Program-made: the position numbers and the translations under genes
Assembly (NCBI GenBank): GCA_009777515.1
Contig: WRLR01000023.1
Coordinates: 1 to 44,084 of the forward strand
Source of the DNA: Oscillospiraceae bacterium
GTDB lineage: Bacteria > Bacillota > Clostridia > WRLR01
Length of the DNA: 44,084 nucleotides
Direction of reading: 5' to 3'
Part shown: piece after piece, positions 16,374 to 24,624 of the stretch
Layout of the letters: each line of letters opens with the position of its first letter
Numbering within the stretch: position 1 is the first letter of the stretch
The notes under the pieces: model-generated
What the model saw: the letters and a program-made list of their open reading frames with translations, nothing else
The model's database searches: none
Told to the model about the DNA's origin: nothing

Positions 16374-17765
16374 TCAATACACAGGCGGCAGTACGTCGTC
16401 CGGGATGGGGCAAACATACGGCGGCTTTTCCGCCATTGTTTTGTCGAACTCGGCTTTAGCATCGGCCAAAATCGCTGGGTCCGTAAGCGCCTTCAGCCCG
16501 AAAAGCGCCATTACGCGTGCGGCGTAGATCATGCCCTTCTCGCCGATGGAGCCGCCGGCGCAGGCGGAAATCTGCCAGCTATGCCCGGGCGATCCCAGGG
16601 CGGAGCAGGCCGTGCTGAACATGACGGTCGGCATAAGGTGCCCGATGTCGCCCACGTCGGTGGAGCCGTGGCCGACGTCCGTCTGGATGGGGCGCACCCC
16701 CTTGTATATATAATCGTCGCTGCCCAGCTCCATGCGTTTTTGCGTCTCCGCCAGTTGCGGCCCGGCCAATGTGGCGATCTCTTTCGCGAAAGCGATATCC
16801 TCCGCGCTCCACTCGTCCTGCGGCGCTTCGGTTAAGGCGGCGTGGACGGCATCGACCAGCACTTTATTGTTAAGCGTAGGATAGCATCCGCCCAAAAACT
16901 CTACGCTCATTTCCGTTTCCGTCATCAACGCTGCGCCCCGCGCGATGTTCAGCAGCCTTTCATACACCGATTCAATGCGCTCGCGCGTCTCCGCGCGGAC
17001 AAAATACCAGGCCGAGGCCTTGTCGGGGACAATGTTGGGCGCAAGCCCGCCGTCCGTGATAATATAGTGCATCCGCACGTCCGACGTAACGTGCTCGCGC
17101 AGGTACTGGATGCCCACGTTCGTGAGTTCCACGGCGTCCAGGGCGCTCCTGCCGCTGTGCGGGTCCCCGCCGGCGTGCGCCGTGCGCCCCTTGAAATGCA
17201 GCTTGAAGTTATTGAGCCCGATATTGCCGCCCGTCCCGACGCTGTTGGATGAGCCGGGGTGCCAGTGTATCGACATGTCCACGCCTTCGAACGCCCCCGC
17301 CCTGGCCATGAAGACCTTGCCCGTCAGCACCTCTTCCGCAGGGCATCCATAATATATGATCGTTCCCGGCAAGCCGCCCGCCTTCATTTCGCGCGCCAGC
17401 CCAATGACGGCGCCGATATGCCCGACACCGAGCAGGTTGTGCCCGCAGCCGTGCCCCCATCCGCCTTCCGTTACCGGCTCCTGCCACGGGACGTTTTTCT
17501 GGCTCAGTCCTTCCAGCGCGTCGTATTCGCCCAAAAAGGCTATGACCGGCGATCCGTTGCCATATGATGCCTTTATGGCAGTGGCTAGCCCGCCGACGCC
17601 GATCTCGACGTCGAAGCCTGCTGCGGACAGCATCTCCGCCGACCATTTGCAGGCATTGTATTCGCGGTTCGGGCCCTCTGGGTTCTCCCATATCCGCCGC
17701 GCCAACTGCCAAAGCCGGTCCCTGTTTTCTTCTATTGCTTCGAATGCAATTTTTCCAAACGCCAT
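16374..17765 (-). CDS. M20-family amidohydrolase (AbgB-like)
   Basis: This 463-residue zinc metallopeptidase-fold protein has a GEYDALEGLSQ motif, the metal-binding GHGCGHNLLGVG, YYGCPAEEVLTGKVFM with the catalytic Glu, and the dimerisation-domain block FKGRTAHAGGDPHSGRSALD, then DVGHGSTDVGDIGHLMPTVM. This pattern is that of AbgB / indole-acetyl-amino-acid hydrolases, which cleave N-acyl amino acids or p-aminobenzoyl-glutamate. AAGGAGGG precedes the ATG at 17765. It is the first gene of the minus-strand series leading to uxuA. Cytoplasmic; no signal peptide. The substrate is uncertain. Confidence 0.88.
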   Translation of the reverse strand: MAFGKIAFEAIEENRDRLWQLARRIWENPEGPNREYNACKWSAEMLSAAGFDVEIGVGGLATAIKASYGNGSPVIAFLGEYDALEGLSQKNVPWQEPVTEGGWGHGCGHNLLGVGHIGAVIGLAREMKAGGLPGTIIYYGCPAEEVLTGKVFMARAGAFEGVDMSIHWHPGSSNSVGTGGNIGLNNFKLHFKGRTAHAGGDPHSGRSALDAVELTNVGIQYLREHVTSDVRMHYIITDGGLAPNIVPDKASAWYFVRAETRERIESVYERLLNIARGAALMTETEMSVEFLGGCYPTLNNKVLVDAVHAALTEAPQDEWSAEDIAFAKEIATLAGPQLAETQKRMELGSDDYIYKGVRPIQTDVGHGSTDVGDIGHLMPTVMFSTACSALGSPGHSWQISACAGGSIGEKGMIYAARVMALFGLKALTDPAILADAKAEFDKTMAEKPPYVCPIPDDVLPPVY

Positions 17766-17934
17766 ATCTTCCCTCCTTGTACAACGCATATGAACTTCAC
17801 ATCATACATGATACACCATACATTATATATGGTTATATTTTTCGCATGTGGGTATATATATACTGGTATAAAACACCATGCGTCAACGGCGCAAGTTAGT
17901 TCATATCAAATGTAAGATCATCATGTTTATATAC

Positions 17935-17960
17935 GGTGCGCTGAGGACAGCGTACCCTAC
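17935..17960. repeat. GTAG/CTAC hairpin REP-like element
   Basis: Arms GGTGCGCTG and CAGCGTACC with an AGGA loop and one mismatch, followed by CTAC. The arms resemble those of the hairpin at 27918-27943. Confidence 0.6.
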
Positions 17961-18002
17961 GATGGCAATACGCGTTAACAGATAAATTGAAATCCTCCTC
18001 TT

Positions 18003-18040
18003 ATTGACAAAGCATCCCCCCGCTTGGTCAATTTTTTTTT
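18003..18040 (+). terminator. rho-independent terminator-like hairpin without an upstream gene
   Basis: The arms ATTGACAAAGC and GCTTGGTCAAT pair with one mismatch around a C-rich loop and are followed by nine Ts (18032-18040). On the plus strand this is a good intrinsic terminator, yet the genes on both sides run on the minus strand. It might end a small RNA starting within 17800-18000. The rest of the 400-bp gap (17766-18165) holds only the hairpin at 17935 and the 19-bp repeats. Confidence 0.45.
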
Positions 18041-18080
18041 GCATAAATTTACCTAATATCATAAATCCTATAAATACGGC

Positions 18081-18190
18081 ATTCGCAGGTTAATGCGAAT
18101 TGCACTGGTTAATACGGCTTGCACTGGTTAATATGGCTTGCACTGATTAATATGGCTTGCAATGGTTAATATGGCTTGCACAGTATCTCA
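18081..18190. repeat. 19-bp tandem array (TTGCACTGGTTAATATGGC)
   Basis: Five copies begin at 18100, 18119, 18138, 18157 and 18176 with exact 19-bp spacing, preceded by a worn copy at about 18081. The last copies run into the 3' end of the PK_C-domain gene, so its final codons (CKPY) and stop (at 18166-18168) are made of repeat sequence. Confidence 0.85.
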
Positions 18191-18723
18191 TGGACTTTGG
18201 TCGAGAAGATATCCTGGGTGTACGCGGGCGTGAGTACTACAACTGTGTCTGCGCCGCGCCCGGTCCCCCCGACGGCGACGACCGGCGAGCCGTGGCGTAT
18301 TGCGCCCGCGTCGAGGGCCATCGCGGCAATTTCGACCGTGACCTTAACCCCTTGCGAAAACATACGCAGAGTATGTGCGATTATCTCCACGGGATATACG
18401 CCCCGGAACTTAGTCGACATCGCGCGTTCGGCGCCGGACAAAACATGCGCGGCTGTCACGATCCGGACATTTGCCTCGTCAAGCTCTTTTTTGAATTCTT
18501 CTTTCATCCCGTTGTCGTCGGGCCCCCTCGAACCGTAAACGGAAGATATAATGACCAACCGTTCAGCGATACCTTTGTCGCGCGCGACGCGCGCGGCTGC
18601 CACAGCCGTTTCGCCGCTGCTGGTCGCGACGAGTAGCGGCGAACCAAGGCGTATAGCCTCGTCCGCCGCTATATCCAGCGCACGAGCCGTGTTGCCTTTA
18701 TCGTTCAGGGTCAGAGCTACCAT
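18166..18723 (-). CDS. pyruvate kinase alpha/beta (PK_C) domain protein
   Basis: This 185-residue protein is built like the stand-alone PK C-terminal domain family: LLVATSSGETAVAAARVA, then EANVRIVTAAHVLSGAERAM, the very conserved YPVEIIAHTLRMFSQGVKVTVEIAAMALDAG block, and VVAVGGTGRGADTVVVL. The family is widespread in Clostridia and is of unknown biochemical function; it shares the allosteric domain fold of pyruvate kinase. AGGAGG precedes the ATG at 18723, and the start lies only 3 bp after the stop of the upstream Cys-cluster gene, so the two are translationally coupled. The 3' end overlaps a tandem repeat array. Confidence 0.9.
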   Translation of the reverse strand: MVALTLNDKGNTARALDIAADEAIRLGSPLLVATSSGETAVAAARVARDKGIAERLVIISSVYGSRGPDDNGMKEEFKKELDEANVRIVTAAHVLSGAERAMSTKFRGVYPVEIIAHTLRMFSQGVKVTVEIAAMALDAGAIRHGSPVVAVGGTGRGADTVVVLTPAYTQDIFSTKVHEILCKPY

Positions 18724-18726
18724 TTT

Positions 18727-19473
18727 TTACCTCCTGGGAAAATTTTTGATGAACCGCCTCATATCGTCCAAATCGGCGGATAGCATGCGCATATATTCGT
18801 ATATATCACCCGCTTGCGCCAAATGGCGGAACGCCTTGGTCACCGCCCTGCGAAAAGCCGGGTCGAGGTGTTCGCTGTCAGCCAGCGGGCACACGCGCAG
18901 CGCGCGCGGGTCAGGCCGCGCGGTGATGGAGCTGGCATTGGCGGCTGCGTTGTTGGAAGCAATTGTGCTTGCTTCGACTTCTTTTATATGCGGCGCCAAC
19001 GGAAAAATCCTGCACGCCAGCGGGCGCTTTCGCCTATCGCACACGCCCTCGCACACCAGGAACCAGGCAGGCGCGCCCATGTAAAGTATGCGGAATAATC
19101 GAAATCCGGCCCCACCCGAAACCAGGCCGACTTCGCCCGGAAATAAAACCATACCGGTGGCGTCCGGTACATTTAGCGCCACATTTACTACCGTCTCGGA
19201 CGCCACGCCGTCCGGCATATTTGGCACAACGATATCAGTCGCACCGGGAGTCACATCAGGCGCCACGCTGCCTGCCGTTTCGGACGCCACGCCGTCCGCC
19301 ACTTCTGCATCCGCTTCTGCTTCCGCATCCGTACCTTCCGTCCCGCCAGCCGACAGGTCCTTGCAACAAGCCGCGCCGCACAGCCGTCCGCAGTCCGCTT
19401 TAAGGGGCGTCATCTTTCCGATGATGGCGTATGCCTGCTTGATAATTTCCTCTAAGCGCGCGGTGTCCTGCAT
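18727..19473 (-). CDS. YkgJ-like cysteine-cluster protein
   Basis: This 248-residue protein starts near residue 28 with closely spaced cysteines (DCGRLCGAACCKD). Later it has CEGVCDRRKRPLACRIFPLAP and RVCPLAD, the pattern of the YkgJ/UPF0153 family thought to bind zinc or an iron-sulfur cluster. Between the two halves is an insertion of about 60 residues rich in Asp, Glu, Ala, Val, Ser and Thr, in which VASET and PD(V/G) motifs recur, another of the low-complexity inserts seen in this genome. The gene is directly upstream of, and coupled to, the PK_C gene. No function is established for the family. Confidence 0.75.
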   Translation of the reverse strand: MQDTARLEEIIKQAYAIIGKMTPLKADCGRLCGAACCKDLSAGGTEGTDAEAEADAEVADGVASETAGSVAPDVTPGATDIVVPNMPDGVASETVVNVALNVPDATGMVLFPGEVGLVSGGAGFRLFRILYMGAPAWFLVCEGVCDRRKRPLACRIFPLAPHIKEVEASTIASNNAAANASSITARPDPRALRVCPLADSEHLDPAFRRAVTKAFRHLAQAGDIYEYMRMLSADLDDMRRFIKNFPRR

Positions 19474-19527
19474 GAACCGCTCCTTATGTATTCATTCCAT
19501 AGACGATTGTAAAAGCCGGTATGTTAC

Positions 19528-19609
19528 GGGCGAACACTGTTCGCCCTTACAACATTATGTATATATGCAAAATTGGCTGCCTATATGTAGGGACGCACAT
19601 TGTGCGTCC
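19528..19609. repeat. two hairpin REP-like elements in opposite orientations
   Basis: GGGCGAACACTGTTCGCCC (19528-19546, followed by TTAC) and GTAG plus GGACGCACATTGTGCGTCC (19587-19609) are perfect 19-bp palindromes. Their feet are on opposite sides, so they form an inverted pair in the gap between mreB and the Cys-cluster gene. Confidence 0.75.
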
Positions 19610-19632
19610 GCGATTTTTACAATCGCCAATAT

Positions 19633-20670
19633 TCATTCCAGGCTGTTCTCAGCCTCGCGCATGCTCTGCTCTATCGACTCCAGCATATTGAACGCCTCGC
19701 CGGTGCCAAGCGCGACGCACGATATCGCCTTGTCGGAAACTGTGACGCCAATGCCCGTCCGCTCCTCAATCAGCTTGTCAAGGCCATATACCAGGCTGCC
19801 GCCGCCGGTCAGGATGATGCTCCTATCCGCAATGTCCGCCGCCAACTCCGGCGGAGTCCTCTCCAGCACGGACCGCACGGCTTCTAAAATGCCCGATACT
19901 GGTTCGCTGAGCGCGTTCATCATTTCATATGACGATATGGTCAGTGTTATCGGGAGGCCCGTTACCTGGTTACGCCCGCGTACATCCATTGTCACTTCCT
20001 GGACGCGCTCGTATACGGTCCCGATATTGATCTTCAATTCCTCCGCAGACCTGTCGCCGATCATCATATTGTGCCTGCGCCGCATGTATTTGATTATCGC
20101 CTCGTCAAATTTGTCGCCGGCTATTTTAATAGATGCGCTTACGACAGTCGAGCCCAGCGATATAACGGCAATGTCAGTGGTGCCGCCTCCGATGTCGATG
20201 ACCATGTTACCTGCGGGCTGCGATATGTCGATCCCGACGCCCAACGCTGCGGCGATAGGTTCTTCAATTAAATATGTTTTTCGCGCGCCCGCTTGCTGAG
20301 CCGCGTCGATAACCGCCCTCCGCTCGACGCCGGTGACGCCGCTCGGCACGCATACCACAATGCGCGGTTTTAGCAACCGGAACATGCCGGTCCCGAGCGC
20401 GCGGTTGATAAAATATTTCAGCATGCGCTCGGTTATCTCGTAATCGGATATCACGCCGTCGCGCAGCGGGCGGATCACGGAAATACTGCCGGGCGCCCTG
20501 CCTATCATGCTGCGCGCTGCTTCGCCGACCGCAAGCAGTTTATTCGTGTTGTTGTCTATCGCCACGACAGACGGTTCTTGCAATACAATGCCTTTGCCTT
20601 TTATATATACGAGAACCGACGCCGTGCCCAGGTCAATCCCGATATCATGCCTCACAGCCAAGTCCAGCAC
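19633..20670 (-). CDS. mreB: rod shape-determining protein MreB/Mbl
   Basis: This 345-residue bacterial actin has all nucleotide-binding motifs: IGIDLGTASVLVYIKGKG (phosphate 1), IEEPIAAALGVG (connect 1), VIDIGGGTTDIAVISLG (phosphate 2) and IILTGGGSLVYGLDKLI (adenosine). It polymerises under the membrane and guides cell-wall synthesis. No mreC/mreD follow, so it resembles the isolated Mbl or MreBH paralogues. The start is uncertain: the longest frame begins with GTG at 20670, but the AGAGGGG site lies right against it and better fits a TTG at 20661 (8-base spacing), giving 342 residues. Upstream is an unusual 23-bp repeat array that presents a series of TTGACA boxes to this gene. Confidence 0.93.
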   Translation of the reverse strand: MLDLAVRHDIGIDLGTASVLVYIKGKGIVLQEPSVVAIDNNTNKLLAVGEAARSMIGRAPGSISVIRPLRDGVISDYEITERMLKYFINRALGTGMFRLLKPRIVVCVPSGVTGVERRAVIDAAQQAGARKTYLIEEPIAAALGVGIDISQPAGNMVIDIGGGTTDIAVISLGSTVVSASIKIAGDKFDEAIIKYMRRRHNMMIGDRSAEELKINIGTVYERVQEVTMDVRGRNQVTGLPITLTISSYEMMNALSEPVSGILEAVRSVLERTPPELAADIADRSIILTGGGSLVYGLDKLIEERTGIGVTVSDKAISCVALGTGEAFNMLESIEQSMREAENSLE

Positions 20671-20695
20671 CCCTCTGTTTCATTTATCATTTGTA

Positions 20696-20856
20696 TCAAT
20701 GACTCTTATCAATGTTTGTCAATGACTCTTATCATTGTTTGTCAATGACTCTTATAATTGTATGTCAATGACTGTTATCATTGCATGTCAATGACTCTTA
20801 TCATTGTTTGTCAATGACTGTAATCATTGTTTGTCAATGACTGTTATCATTCGTTT
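20696..20856. repeat. seven-copy 23-bp direct repeat with internal dyad, between mreB and GH13 gene
   Basis: TCAATGACT starts at 20696, 20719, 20742, 20765, 20788, 20811 and 20834, an exact 23-bp period. Each unit contains the dyad CAATGA-N6-TCATTG (some copies with one change). On the minus strand six copies give a perfect TTGACA and the gene-proximal copy gives TTGATA. The copies are contiguous with no unique spacers. The array fills most of the 303-bp gap between the divergent mreB and GH13 genes. Confidence 0.92.
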
Positions 20857-20891
20857 CATATGACATTAACATAAACATATATCCATTTCAA

Positions 20892-20918
20892 GGCGGAGGC
20901 GAAGACATCGCGCCCTAC
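20892..20918. repeat. degenerate GTAG/CTAC hairpin element
   Basis: A copy of the CATCGCGCC-CTAC type found at 11569, here with a worn left arm (GGCGGAGGCGAAGA). Confidence 0.45.
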
Positions 20919-20973
20919 TATTTACTTTTGGATTTGTTGACGATATATTTTATAGATGATTTGTGAGGTGACA

Positions 20974-23118
20974 ATGGCTCAGTATAATGTACATCATGAT
21001 TCCCACGACAGCTTCTACAGGAGCCCGTTCGGGGCTGTTCCGACAGGTTCGGATATGCTATTCCGCTTGGCTGTCCATAAAGACTTCGATATTAAAAACG
21101 TGACTCTGCGTTTATGGTGCGGCGGGGAGGAAACCTTGCTGGATATGAGCAAAGGCGTGATAGGCAAGCTGCCGCCTAACGGCGTTGCAGCAGAAGCGCG
21201 CGATGCGAAAACCGCCGGCGATATGCAAGTCATGAAAATTGCCGACGAAATGCAAGTTATGAAGATCGCTTTCGGCGCAAGGCCCCATAAAAATGCTGAA
21301 GCCGATTTTGCTTCGAGCGCCGATTATTTGATATATCATGTAAAATACAATGTCGGCGCCGCGCCGCGCCTGATCTGGTATTATTTTATTTTGAACGGCC
21401 CCAATAACATAAAACGTTATTACGGTAATAACCCGGAAATGCTGGGCGGCGGGGGCGTCGAAACGCCGGAACCGCCCTGGTCGTACCAAATCACGGTGTA
21501 CGAGGCAGGCTTTCACGTGCCGGGCTGGATGAGGCACGGCGTTATCTACCAAATATTCCCCGACCGCTTTTACCAAAAGCGCAGTAAGCCGCTGACGCAG
21601 GCGGACGTCGAAAAGAAGCGCCCGGACTACATCCTGCGTACGGACTGGACAGAAAAGCCCATATATGCGCCGGACCCGCGCACGGGCGATATCATGAACA
21701 ATGACTTCTTCGGCGGCAACCTTGCCGGAATCGCGGAAAAGCTGCCATACCTGAAAAATTTGGGCGTCAGCATCATATATCTGAACCCCATATTCGAAGC
21801 CTACTCGAACCATCGCTACGACACAGGGGATTATCGCAAAATCGACGCGCTGCTCGGGAAAAACAGCGACTTCGCATCTCTCTGCGTCCAAGCGAGGCAA
21901 ATGGGCATCCGCGTCATACTGGACGGCGTGTTTAACCACACGGGAAGCGACAGCGTCTATTTTAACAAAGAGGGCTATTACAAAAGCATTGGCGCCTACC
22001 AGTCGCAGAGTTCCAAATTTTACAGTTGGTATTTATTCGATAAATTCCCCGATGATTATGCGAGCTGGTGGGGCATTGAAACGCTGCCCGACATCAATGA
22101 GTCCGACCCCGAATACATCAAATACATTATCACCGGTGAAGACAGTGTCGTAAAATATTGGCTGAAACAGGGGTCTAGCGGTTGGAGGCTCGACGTTGTG
22201 GACGAGCTGCCAGGCGAATTCGTGAAGGAGCTCCGCAAGCATATAAAAAAGACCGACGAAGACGCCGTCATAATAGGCGAGGTCTGGGAGGACGCGTCCA
22301 ACAAAGTGAGCTACGGGCGGCAGCGCGAGTATTTGCTGGGGTTCGAGCTCGATTCGGTGATGAATTATGTGTTCAAAAACGCGTTGATAGCGTTCATGCT
22401 GGGCATTATCGATGCGACCCGCTTTGATGCCGAGAACAGAAAAATCGCAGAAAACTACCCGCTGGAGTGCTATTATTCGCTGATGAACCTGATAGGCGGG
22501 CACGATGTCGAGCGCATATTGACGATAATGTCAGAACCGCCTGACGGCCTGACACGCGATCAGAAGGCCTTGCACAGGCCTACGCTTCAAAAACACAACT
22601 TGGGCGTAAAGAGGCTCAAGCTCATGTCCCTTATCCAGATGACATTCCCCGGGACGCCCTGCGTGTATTACGGCGACGAGGCGGGTATGACGGGTTTTGA
22701 AGACCCGTTTAACCGGGGGGCCTACCCATGGGGAAGCGAAGACGCTGATTTACTCGGATGGTACAAGCGGATTATTTCGTTGCGCAACACCTGCCCCGCC
22801 CTGCGTACAGGCGACTTCACCACAGTCAGGGCGGCTGGCCCGATATACATATATATACGCGAAATCAAGCGCGGCGCGGACGTTTTTGGGGACGCGGCGC
22901 AGAACGGTTTCGCACTGATAGCCGTGAACCGCGATAAAGAGGCCCCGGAGGCCATCGATATAGATTTGGAAAAATGGGGCATCCCCGCGCTGTACGACGC
23001 GCTGGGCGGCGGAGAACTCGCCCGGCGCCCGGTCGCATACTACACGGGCAGCCGTTTGATCTTTTCATTGGAGCCGCTTGGGTGCCGCGTGCTGACATAC
23101 CCCTGTAGCGTTTATTAA
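20974..23118 (+). CDS. glycoside hydrolase family 13 (neopullulanase/alpha-glucosidase type)
   Basis: This 714-residue enzyme has an N-terminal beta-sandwich (about 1-175, CBM34-like), then the GH13 barrel. Visible motifs are GVIYQIFPDRF, IIYLNPIFEAYSNHRYDTGDY, GIRVILDGVFNHTG (region I), GWRLDVVDE with nucleophile Asp near 406 (region II), IIGEVWED with acid/base Glu near 435 (region III) and NLIGGHDVERI near 507 (region IV). Such enzymes hydrolyse alpha-glucans or cyclodextrins; no signal peptide is seen, so it acts on imported oligosaccharides. The start at 20974 has GAGGTG 6 bases upstream. A short duplicated block (MQVMKIA twice, near residues 85-100) sits in the N-terminal domain. A terminator hairpin follows the stop. 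Confidence 0.92.
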   Translation: MAQYNVHHDSHDSFYRSPFGAVPTGSDMLFRLAVHKDFDIKNVTLRLWCGGEETLLDMSKGVIGKLPPNGVAAEARDAKTAGDMQVMKIADEMQVMKIAFGARPHKNAEADFASSADYLIYHVKYNVGAAPRLIWYYFILNGPNNIKRYYGNNPEMLGGGGVETPEPPWSYQITVYEAGFHVPGWMRHGVIYQIFPDRFYQKRSKPLTQADVEKKRPDYILRTDWTEKPIYAPDPRTGDIMNNDFFGGNLAGIAEKLPYLKNLGVSIIYLNPIFEAYSNHRYDTGDYRKIDALLGKNSDFASLCVQARQMGIRVILDGVFNHTGSDSVYFNKEGYYKSIGAYQSQSSKFYSWYLFDKFPDDYASWWGIETLPDINESDPEYIKYIITGEDSVVKYWLKQGSSGWRLDVVDELPGEFVKELRKHIKKTDEDAVIIGEVWEDASNKVSYGRQREYLLGFELDSVMNYVFKNALIAFMLGIIDATRFDAENRKIAENYPLECYYSLMNLIGGHDVERILTIMSEPPDGLTRDQKALHRPTLQKHNLGVKRLKLMSLIQMTFPGTPCVYYGDEAGMTGFEDPFNRGAYPWGSEDADLLGWYKRIISLRNTCPALRTGDFTTVRAAGPIYIYIREIKRGADVFGDAAQNGFALIAVNRDKEAPEAIDIDLEKWGIPALYDALGGGELARRPVAYYTGSRLIFSLEPLGCRVLTYPCSVY

Positions 23119-23187
23119 TTTTTAGCTATATTATATTTTAAGCCGCCCTCAGCGTTGCAGCGTTGCAGCGTTGCCGCGCTGCCGCTG

Positions 23188-23215
23188 CCGCCTCTGCGTT
23201 CGAGGCGGTTTGTTT
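23188..23215 (+). terminator. intrinsic terminator after the GH13 gene
   Basis: Arms CCGCCTC (23188-23194) and GAGGCGG (23202-23208) with a TGCGTTC loop are followed by TTTGTTT. It lies 70 bp downstream of the GH13 stop. A run of GTTGCAGC repeats precedes it. Confidence 0.65.
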
Positions 23216-23361
23216 GGCATTGACTTGTCAAAATCCATGCCATATAATTTATCATATCGATTTTTCAAGCAATACATTTAATTATTATAGCAAAATCACA
23301 TTAATCATATTAATTACCAGACGCATAAAATAAAATATACAATACATGGGGGGGCTTGGAT

Positions 23362-24462
23362 ATGCTTATCGACAGGATCGAGACTTTTGCCACAAAGGAC
23401 ATATGCCATGTGCGCGTCACAGATTCCGACGGCGCGCAGGGCTGGGGCATGACGGCGCCATTTAACGCTGACATTTCGGCCCAGGTGCTCCACAGGATCG
23501 CGGCGTCCGTGGCGTTTCGCCGCTATGAGGATTTCCGTGAGGTGGCGGACGATATCATCCATTACCAATACAAGTTCCTGGGCACGTTCGTCGTGCGCGC
23601 CGCAGCGGGCATCGATACCGCCCTGTGGGACTTGAACGCCAAGCGCGCAGGCGTCCCGGTCAAGCGCCTCATCGGTAGCAGGCGCGACAAGATAGACCTG
23701 TACGCCACCAGTATGGGCCACATTCAGCCGGTCGAAGGCGAGGCCGCCAGGCTACGGGCGATACAGGACACATATGGGCTTCGCGCCATCAAGCTGCACG
23801 CCGGAACCCCGGCGGGCAAGGACCGCGAGCCTTGGCCCGGCTGCATACGCGACATGGTGCTGGGCATGCGCAAAGCCGCCGTCGAGGGGACCCATTTATT
23901 TGTGGACATAAACGGCAATTTTTCCGTCGGTAAGGCGATAGAGACAGCACGTTTCCTAAAAGACAATGGCATCGAGTTTTTCGAGGAGCCGTGCCCATAT
24001 TGGGAAACAGACCAGACCAAAGCCGTCCGCGACGCGTGCGAGCTAATCGGGCTGCCGGTGGCAGGCGGCGAACAGGACTATATCGAGCCTATATGGAAAC
24101 GGATGATAGACACCAGGGTGGTCGACATCTGCCAGCCTGACCTTTTGTATGTCGGCGGTTTCACGCGGGCGCTGCGCGTCGCGGCGCGGGCGGCTTCGCG
24201 CGGAATGATGACCACGCCCCACACGTCGAACCAATCGCCGATAGCGGTGATGGGGCTGCACTATATGTCGGTCATCGAAAACCCCTACCCTTTTATGGAA
24301 TGCGGCATGGGCGAAGCGGGGTGGGCAAAGGACTGCTACCATCCACACATCGACATCGTTGGCGGGGCGGCTTCCGCTCCCGACGTCCCCGGCTGGGGGT
24401 ACGATCCCGACGAGGACTTCCTTGCCCGCTCAGAAAAACAGGAAAGCACGAGGCAACAGTAG
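23362..24462 (+). CDS. enolase-superfamily sugar-acid dehydratase (mandelate racemase/MLE type)
   Basis: This 366-residue protein has the enolase-superfamily capping domain and barrel. Candidate catalytic residues are Lys144 in AIKLHAG, metal ligands Asp182 (VDINGN), Glu208 (FFEEPCPY) and Glu237 (GGEQDY), and the general base His287 in TPHTSNQSP. The Lys-x-His arrangement, instead of Lys-x-Lys, and His287 point to an acid-sugar dehydratase rather than a racemase. The substrate (galactonate, rhamnonate or similar) cannot be told. The ATG at 23362 is preceded by a run of seven Gs. It is followed by a repeat-rich gap and a GntR/LacI regulator, then GH42, which suggests a galactoside or sugar-acid locus. 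Confidence 0.87.
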   Translation: MLIDRIETFATKDICHVRVTDSDGAQGWGMTAPFNADISAQVLHRIAASVAFRRYEDFREVADDIIHYQYKFLGTFVVRAAAGIDTALWDLNAKRAGVPVKRLIGSRRDKIDLYATSMGHIQPVEGEAARLRAIQDTYGLRAIKLHAGTPAGKDREPWPGCIRDMVLGMRKAAVEGTHLFVDINGNFSVGKAIETARFLKDNGIEFFEEPCPYWETDQTKAVRDACELIGLPVAGGEQDYIEPIWKRMIDTRVVDICQPDLLYVGGFTRALRVAARAASRGMMTTPHTSNQSPIAVMGLHYMSVIENPYPFMECGMGEAGWAKDCYHPHIDIVGGAASAPDVPGWGYDPDEDFLARSEKQESTRQQ

Positions 24463-24590
24463 ACAGGGCAGTCGTAGACAGGGCAAAAGCAGACAGGGCA
24501 TCGTTAGCAGGACAACAGTAGACAGGGCATCGTTAGCAAGACAACAGTAGACAGGGCAATCGTAGACAGAGCAGTCGTAGACAGGGATGG
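24463..24590. repeat. (GTAGACAGGGCA) direct repeat cluster
   Basis: Seven or so copies of GTAGACAGGGCA(A)TC-like sequence, some in a larger 36-bp unit with GTTAGCA(G/A)GACAACA, fill the gap before the GntR gene. Confidence 0.75.
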
Positions 24591-24624
24591 GATGCCGCGC
24601 CGAAGACGCGTCGCGAGGATATGT

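Noticed and set aside
20696-20856. CRISPR array
   Set aside because: The 23-bp units are contiguous with no unique spacers, and there are no cas genes.
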